The translations under genes were made by a program, and so were the position numbers. From NCBI GenBank assembly GCA_018653485.1, contig JABHZE010000002.1, positions 142,395 through 206,394 of the forward strand: DNA of 64,000 nucleotides. Reading direction: 5' to 3'. Source of the DNA: an archaeon (GTDB lineage: Archaea; Nanobdellota; Nanobdellia; Pacearchaeales; GW2011-AR1). Under the pieces are notes generated by a model. It was given only the letters and a program-made list of their open reading frames with translations, searched no databases and had not been told where the DNA came from. Shown here one piece after another: positions 59,674 to 64,000 of this stretch (position 1 is the first letter of the stretch; every line of letters starts with the position of its first letter).

Positions 59674-61718
59674 GAATCAAGAAACTTTCAATAGAAAACA
59701 TAAGAAGTTATGAGAATCAAGAAATAGAATTCCCCACAGGTTCAACATTATTATCAGGAGATATTGGTTCTGGAAAAACAACAATATTATTAGCAATAGA
59801 ATTTGCACTTTTTGGATTACAACCATCACAAAAAGCATCATCATTATTAAGAACAAATACAGATACTGGGAAGGTAATCTTAGAATTTGAAATAGAGGAT
59901 AGAAATATAACAATTGAGAGAAGTTTAAAGAAAACAAATAAATCAATAACACAAGATTCAGCTTCAATAACCATAGATGATGAAAAATTTGAAGAAAGTG
60001 TAACAGAAATTAAAAATAGGGTTTTAAAACTACTAAATTATCCTGCAGAATTTGCTAAAAAAACAAATTTATTATACAAATTCACAGTTTATACTCCTCA
60101 AGAAGAAATGAAACAGATTATTCTTGAACCAGGAGATATAAGACTAAACACATTAAGACATGTTTTTGGAATTGATAAATATAAGAAAATAGAAGAAAAT
60201 ACTTCTGTTTTAACTTCAAAACTAAGAGAAAAGATTAGACTCAATGAAGGAATACTTTATGATTTAGAAGAAAATAAACAAAGACTTAAAGAAAAACAAA
60301 ATAAGTTAATAGAACAAAAACAAAAACAAGAAGAGCTATTAGAAGAATATAATAAATCTATTAAATTAAGGGAAGAAAAAGAAAAGGATTTATTAGAGAT
60401 TCAGGAAAAGATAAACAAAAAATCAACTTATGAGAATGAAAAATCTAAATCTAATGTGCTAATGTCTGAGAAAAAACAACAGATCACAACACTTCAAAAC
60501 AATATTAATACCTTAAATCTTCAAATACAAGAAGCTAAAAAAATAACTTTTAATGAAGATGAATTTAACTCTCTTGACGATAGAATAGATTTTCAACAAA
60601 ATAGAGAAGAAGAATTACAAAAAGAATACATCCAGATAATTGGAAAAATTAATTCTAAAGATTCTAAAAAAAGAGAAACAGAACAACTAAAATTAAAAAT
60701 TTCTGGAATGGATAAATGTCCTACTTGTTTACAAAAAGTTTCAGAAGAATATAAGTCAAATATTTTTAAAACAACTGATGAAGAAGTAGGTTTTTTAGCA
60801 AAAGATTTAGAAAAACTTATTGTAAGAAAAAATCAATTAATTGGAGAAATTGAAAATACTAAAAAAATAAAAGAATCTTATAGAAAACGAAAATCAGAAT
60901 TAGAATTATTAAAAATTAAATCAGAAAATCTAAAAGAAAAAGAACAAAGAATTTTAGATATAGAAAAACAAAAATCCACAATTCAATCAGATTTAGAATT
61001 ACTAAATAAACACATAGAAACAATAGATAAATCTATTTTAGAATTTTCAAAATATGATGCTATTTATGAAAAAAAGAATAAAGAACTTCAATTAGCAAAA
61101 CAAACTGAAAATCAATCAGCAATTAGAAAAGCAGAAATAAACAAAGAAATACAATTTTTAGATATTCAAATAAAAGAAGAAAAAGAAAGAATAGATAAAA
61201 AGTTAGAAATCAAAAAGAAAACAGAAAGAATAAGAGAATTAGAATACTGGATTTCAGAGAAATTCATTGAACTTGTCCTTTCCACCGAAAAACAAGTAAT
61301 GCTCACATTAAAAGACGAATTTTCAAGATTATTCTCAAAATGGTTTGCAATTTTAGTCTCAGACACACTAAATGCAAGATTAGATGATGATTTCGCACCT
61401 GTAATTGAACAGCAAGATTATGAGTTAGATTACGCATTCCTAAGTGGGGGAGAAAGAACAGCAATAGCCCTAGCTTACAGACTCTCACTTAACCAAGTAA
61501 TAAATTCAATGCTCTCAAACATCAAAACCTCAAACCTAGTTATTCTAGACGAACCCACAGATGGGTTCTCAGCACAACAATTAGATAAAATGCGAGATGT
61601 TTTAGGACAACTTCAAACAGAACAACTTATCTTAGTATCTCACGAGCAAAAGATAGAAGGTTTTGTAGATAATATTATCAGGATAAGAAAGGATAATGGT
61701 GTAACAGGGGTTGAGTGA
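59670..61718 (+). CDS. rad50: DNA double-strand break repair ATPase Rad50
   Basis: 682 residues, short for Rad50 (usually 850-900) because the coiled coils are reduced. Walker A GDIGSGKTTILLAIEFALFG (30-49), long coiled coil, zinc hook MDKCPTCLQKV (about 350), second coil, then signature LSGGERTAIALAYRLS (about 590) and Walker B NLVILDEPTDGFSAQQL (about 622), with the switch His in LILVSHEQKIEGFVDNI. It forms the ATP-driven clamp with Mre11. A recoded copy of its last codons follows the gene. Confidence 0.95.
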   Translation: MRIKKLSIENIRSYENQEIEFPTGSTLLSGDIGSGKTTILLAIEFALFGLQPSQKASSLLRTNTDTGKVILEFEIEDRNITIERSLKKTNKSITQDSASITIDDEKFEESVTEIKNRVLKLLNYPAEFAKKTNLLYKFTVYTPQEEMKQIILEPGDIRLNTLRHVFGIDKYKKIEENTSVLTSKLREKIRLNEGILYDLEENKQRLKEKQNKLIEQKQKQEELLEEYNKSIKLREEKEKDLLEIQEKINKKSTYENEKSKSNVLMSEKKQQITTLQNNINTLNLQIQEAKKITFNEDEFNSLDDRIDFQQNREEELQKEYIQIIGKINSKDSKKRETEQLKLKISGMDKCPTCLQKVSEEYKSNIFKTTDEEVGFLAKDLEKLIVRKNQLIGEIENTKKIKESYRKRKSELELLKIKSENLKEKEQRILDIEKQKSTIQSDLELLNKHIETIDKSILEFSKYDAIYEKKNKELQLAKQTENQSAIRKAEINKEIQFLDIQIKEEKERIDKKLEIKKKTERIRELEYWISEKFIELVLSTEKQVMLTLKDEFSRLFSKWFAILVSDTLNARLDDDFAPVIEQQDYELDYAFLSGGERTAIALAYRLSLNQVINSMLSNIKTSNLVILDEPTDGFSAQQLDKMRDVLGQLQTEQLILVSHEQKIEGFVDNIIRIRKDNGVTGVE

Positions 61719-61820
61719 GGGGGTGAAAAAATGGAGATTGGTTTGGGGTGAGTGAGGGAGTTATAGGGGTGAGAATATTATCAGGATAAGAAAGGATAAT
61801 GGGGTTACAGGGGTTGAATA
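61671..61820 (+). repeat. Recoded second copy of the rad50 3' end
   Basis: Bases 61671-61718 encode the last residues NIIRIRKDNGVTGVE and TGA. About 103 bp on, 61774-61820 encodes the same 15 residues followed by TAG, with changes only at third positions (GGT/GGG, GTA/GTT, GAG/GAA) and in the stop codon. The spacer is G-rich (GAGTGAGGG units). The frames differ, so this is not a read-through extension. Confidence 0.85.
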
Positions 61821-61862
61821 GGGATCAAATAGATTTTTAAAGATTAGATTATTGTTAGAATA

Positions 61863-62954
61863 ATGAAGTCAGAAACAAGAAGGGATAAAAGTAATATCTC
61901 AAGTTGGATATTTCATATTATTTATCTAATTTTATTACTCACTATATTATTTTCTATTTTTGTTTCAATAGCCCCGGTTATAACCTTAGGACTTTTTCTA
62001 ATTATTCCTCTTTTATTTCCATCTAAAAAACTGAGGTTGAGAGTTTATATTTTCTTAGCATTGATAATCCCTTTTATGTTTCTTGAATGGACTTTAGTTC
62101 AGTATGTTGATACTGAAGGGTTAGTTGTTCTTTTATATCCCGCGCCGGTTATTGTTATTATGGCGTTTAGTCATTATCTATTAAGATACGCCAAAAAGAA
62201 AGGAAGTAATCTGCTCAGAGTAACCGGAATTATAACCATACTAATCCTTATTTTATTATTTACATTTTTGGCTATTTCAAGAATAAATAATATCATCATA
62301 GACCATGAAAACCGTATATTAAGGGATAAAATCAGTTGCAGTGGGGCTTATACTACAACCTCACCTGAAGAGTTATCTAAACTTTGCAATGAAATTCAAA
62401 TGGGGGGAACTAAGGAATGGGATTGGAAAGGATTTAAGTTATATTGTGAAGATTTAGTGGAAAAAATAAGGGAAGATAAATATTATTTTGATTATTATGA
62501 TTACCCTGAAAACAAATTTGGAATTAGGAATCCTAGAAACTATCAAGATTGTGACGATAGGATTTATGAATTGATAAATTTTAAAATTTTTCAAAATTCT
62601 GAAAGAAAAATAGTTTCTGAAGTTATTGATATGGGGGGAAGGCCTGAAGAATTAGATCCTAATTTATGTGATATATATTCTGAAATGGATCATGAACTTT
62701 TAAAAAAAATATATGTATTAAAAATTAATGTAAATGAAGATACTATAAAAATGAGAATAGAAGATTGTTATAAAAATTTAGCCACCTATACTGGAGATAT
62801 AGAAATTTGTGAAACACTTAGATTTCCACATGCATGCTATAGTGACGTAGCTAAAGGAAGAAATAATCCCTCAATTTGCGATAATATAGGGATTAATTAC
62901 AACACCAATATTGATGAAGAATACATAGCAAGGTGCAAGGAACAAGCAAAATGA
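61863..62954 (+). CDS. Polytopic membrane protein with C-terminal Cys-containing domain
   Basis: 363 residues. Four probable membrane helices in the first 145 residues (about 16-36, 38-52, 60-80, 85-105 and 120-138). A C-terminal soluble domain of about 220 residues follows, with repeated LC/IC motifs: LSKLCNEIQ, LYCEDLVEKI, YQDCDDRIY, NLCDIYSEM, EICETLRFPHACYSD, SICDNIG. The regularly spaced cysteines and alpha-helical character suggest small disulfide-linked helical repeats outside the cell. No family recognised. The codon use is slightly less AT-biased at the start. Confidence 0.7.
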   Translation: MKSETRRDKSNISSWIFHIIYLILLLTILFSIFVSIAPVITLGLFLIIPLLFPSKKLRLRVYIFLALIIPFMFLEWTLVQYVDTEGLVVLLYPAPVIVIMAFSHYLLRYAKKKGSNLLRVTGIITILILILLFTFLAISRINNIIIDHENRILRDKISCSGAYTTTSPEELSKLCNEIQMGGTKEWDWKGFKLYCEDLVEKIREDKYYFDYYDYPENKFGIRNPRNYQDCDDRIYELINFKIFQNSERKIVSEVIDMGGRPEELDPNLCDIYSEMDHELLKKIYVLKINVNEDTIKMRIEDCYKNLATYTGDIEICETLRFPHACYSDVAKGRNNPSICDNIGINYNTNIDEEYIARCKEQAK

Positions 62955-63010
62955 GTAAAAAATAATTTTCAACAAAGATTTATAAATAATAATTCACTCT
63001 AATAACTAAT

Positions 63011-64000
63011 ATGAAAAAAGAAAGTGTGTTAGTTAGTTTTATTTTTTTAATAGTTTTAACTGGAATTTTTCTTGTAAGTGCTTCTGACATTTCATTATCA
63101 ATTGGATTAAATGATGTTGAACATACTGTAGAATTAATTTCAGTTAGTGATAGTTCAGTAACAGTAACAATTGATGATAGTGATTCTCGTGAGATAGATG
63201 AACAATCTACACCCTATACTATATACAATTCACCAGTAACCTCTGATTTAAAATTTATTGTTACTAATGCAGATGAACAAAATTTAAAGTTAAATACAAC
63301 TATGTTAATTGGATTTGAATTAAATTTAGATATTCAAGACCCTTCAGACAATTTTATAATTGATGGGGTTTCTAATAATGTTGAACTTATCTCTGCTTCA
63401 GATACTGCTGCTACAATTGCAGTAACAAATGCTGCGGGGCAAACAGTTAGTAAGGAAATTGATATTCAACAATATACTGGACCCTATAATCTTATGCAGG
63501 CAAAAAAAATAGGAGATTTTTATGTAATTTTAAAAGATGCAGACGAAAGTAATTTAGATTTATCTGCAAATATTCTTGTTTTTTATGAAAAAAACTTTTT
63601 TGTAGAACCCACTCCAGTTACAACTTGTGAAGAAGGTTATACTTGTTTAGATTCAGACAATCCGACTCAAACAACTAATATTGCAGGCTCTGATTACACT
63701 CTAGAACTTATCTCTGCTTCAGATACTGCAGCTACAATTGCAGTAACAAATACTGCTGGAACAACCGAAAGCAAGGAAATTAGTGAAGATCAATCAAAGG
63801 TTATCAATGGTATTAACATCTATCTAAAAAATGCAGATGAGAGCAACCTTCAATTAATTGCAGTAATAAAAGCAACTTCTATCACAACTTGTGAAGAAGG
63901 TTATACTTGTTTAGATTCAGACAATCCTACTCAAACAGTTAATGTTGCAGGCTCTGATTACACTCTAGAACTTATCTCTGCTTCAGATACTGCAGCTACA
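63011..64000 (+). CDS. Secreted repeat protein (cut by window edge)
   Basis: Open from the ATG at 63011 to the end of the window (330 residues, incomplete). A signal peptide (VSFIFLIVLTGIFLVSAS) leads into repeated beta-rich units containing (V/L)ELIS(A/V)SD and TAATIAVTN. Two longer units are almost identical: CEEGYTCLDSDNPTQT then AGSDYTLELISASDTAA at 63621 and 63885, a period of 264 bp (88 residues). A TTTATAAAT box lies about 25 nt before the ATG. It looks like a repetitive surface or secreted adhesin-like protein. Confidence 0.85.
   Translation, partial: MKKESVLVSFIFLIVLTGIFLVSASDISLSIGLNDVEHTVELISVSDSSVTVTIDDSDSREIDEQSTPYTIYNSPVTSDLKFIVTNADEQNLKLNTTMLIGFELNLDIQDPSDNFIIDGVSNNVELISASDTAATIAVTNAAGQTVSKEIDIQQYTGPYNLMQAKKIGDFYVILKDADESNLDLSANILVFYEKNFFVEPTPVTTCEEGYTCLDSDNPTQTTNIAGSDYTLELISASDTAATIAVTNTAGTTESKEISEDQSKVINGINIYLKNADESNLQLIAVIKATSITTCEEGYTCLDSDNPTQTVNVAGSDYTLELISASDTAAT

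Overview
The window is AT-rich chromosomal DNA from an archaeon, most likely a DPANN lineage of the Woesearchaeota/Pacearchaeota type. Archaeal markers are PCNA, PriS-type primase, Hjc, Rrp4/Rrp41/Rrp42 exosome, SBDS, proteasome alpha, RpoK, ribosomal proteins S2, S19e, L31e and L39e, TrmY, RNase P RNA with Pop5, RNase J and Mre11/Rad50. Promoters have TATA boxes of the TTTAAATA or TTTATAAA kind about 25-30 nt before the start codon, so many transcripts look leaderless. The DPANN assignment is an inference from gene content, small proteins and a form III-like RuBisCO.

Layout. 1-4.7 kb: cysteine-rich and pilin-like envelope proteins. 4.7-10.8 kb: a B12/radical-SAM gene split by a frameshift, Nudix, PCNA, primase and two regulators facing each other across a mirrored promoter. 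10.8-16 kb: membrane-anchored surface proteins, including a lamin-tail-domain protein. 16-24.5 kb: Hjc, a histone-fold protein, LysRS, TrmY, two AlkD-like proteins and a ribosomal protein cluster. 24.5-29 kb: RuBisCO, CysRS and small membrane proteins. 29-36 kb: an RNA-rich stretch with tRNA-Phe, RNase P RNA, a candidate small RNA, a RelE toxin with a convergent mini-antitoxin, and the 16S/tRNA-Ala/23S operon. The 23S gene carries a group I intron. 36-46 kb: S2, enolase, an M29 peptidase and the RpoK/exosome/CsrA/SBDS/proteasome/Pop5 superoperon. 46-49.4 kb: a subtilisin-like protease and a Cys-rich protein. 49.9-55.3 kb: a tight five-gene metabolic operon. 55.4-64 kb: RNase J, an Mtq2-like methylase, Mre11/Rad50 and envelope proteins, the last one cut by the window end.

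The strongest candidate for an undescribed system is the operon at 49.9-55.3 kb. It encodes an ATP-grasp ligase, an opine-dehydrogenase-like oxidoreductase, a cobalamin-binding mutase-like protein, a second ATP-grasp ligase and a class I glutamine-amidotransferase-like hydrolase. Four of its five genes are joined by ATGA overlaps. This suggests a small amino-acid-derived product (opine or peptide-like) built around a B12 step; the product is unknown.

Other standouts are a complete CsrA RNA-binding protein (normally bacterial) between SBDS and the exosome genes; a PEP-CTERM-like signal on a lipoprotein; the group I intron with P1, P4 and P7 visible; recoded copies of gene ends directly behind two genes (12.6 kb and rad50); a 31-bp promoter-like repeat shared by the rnpB region and the Pop5 gene, with a covarying relative before RuBisCO; and a four-copy palindromic intergenic repeat.
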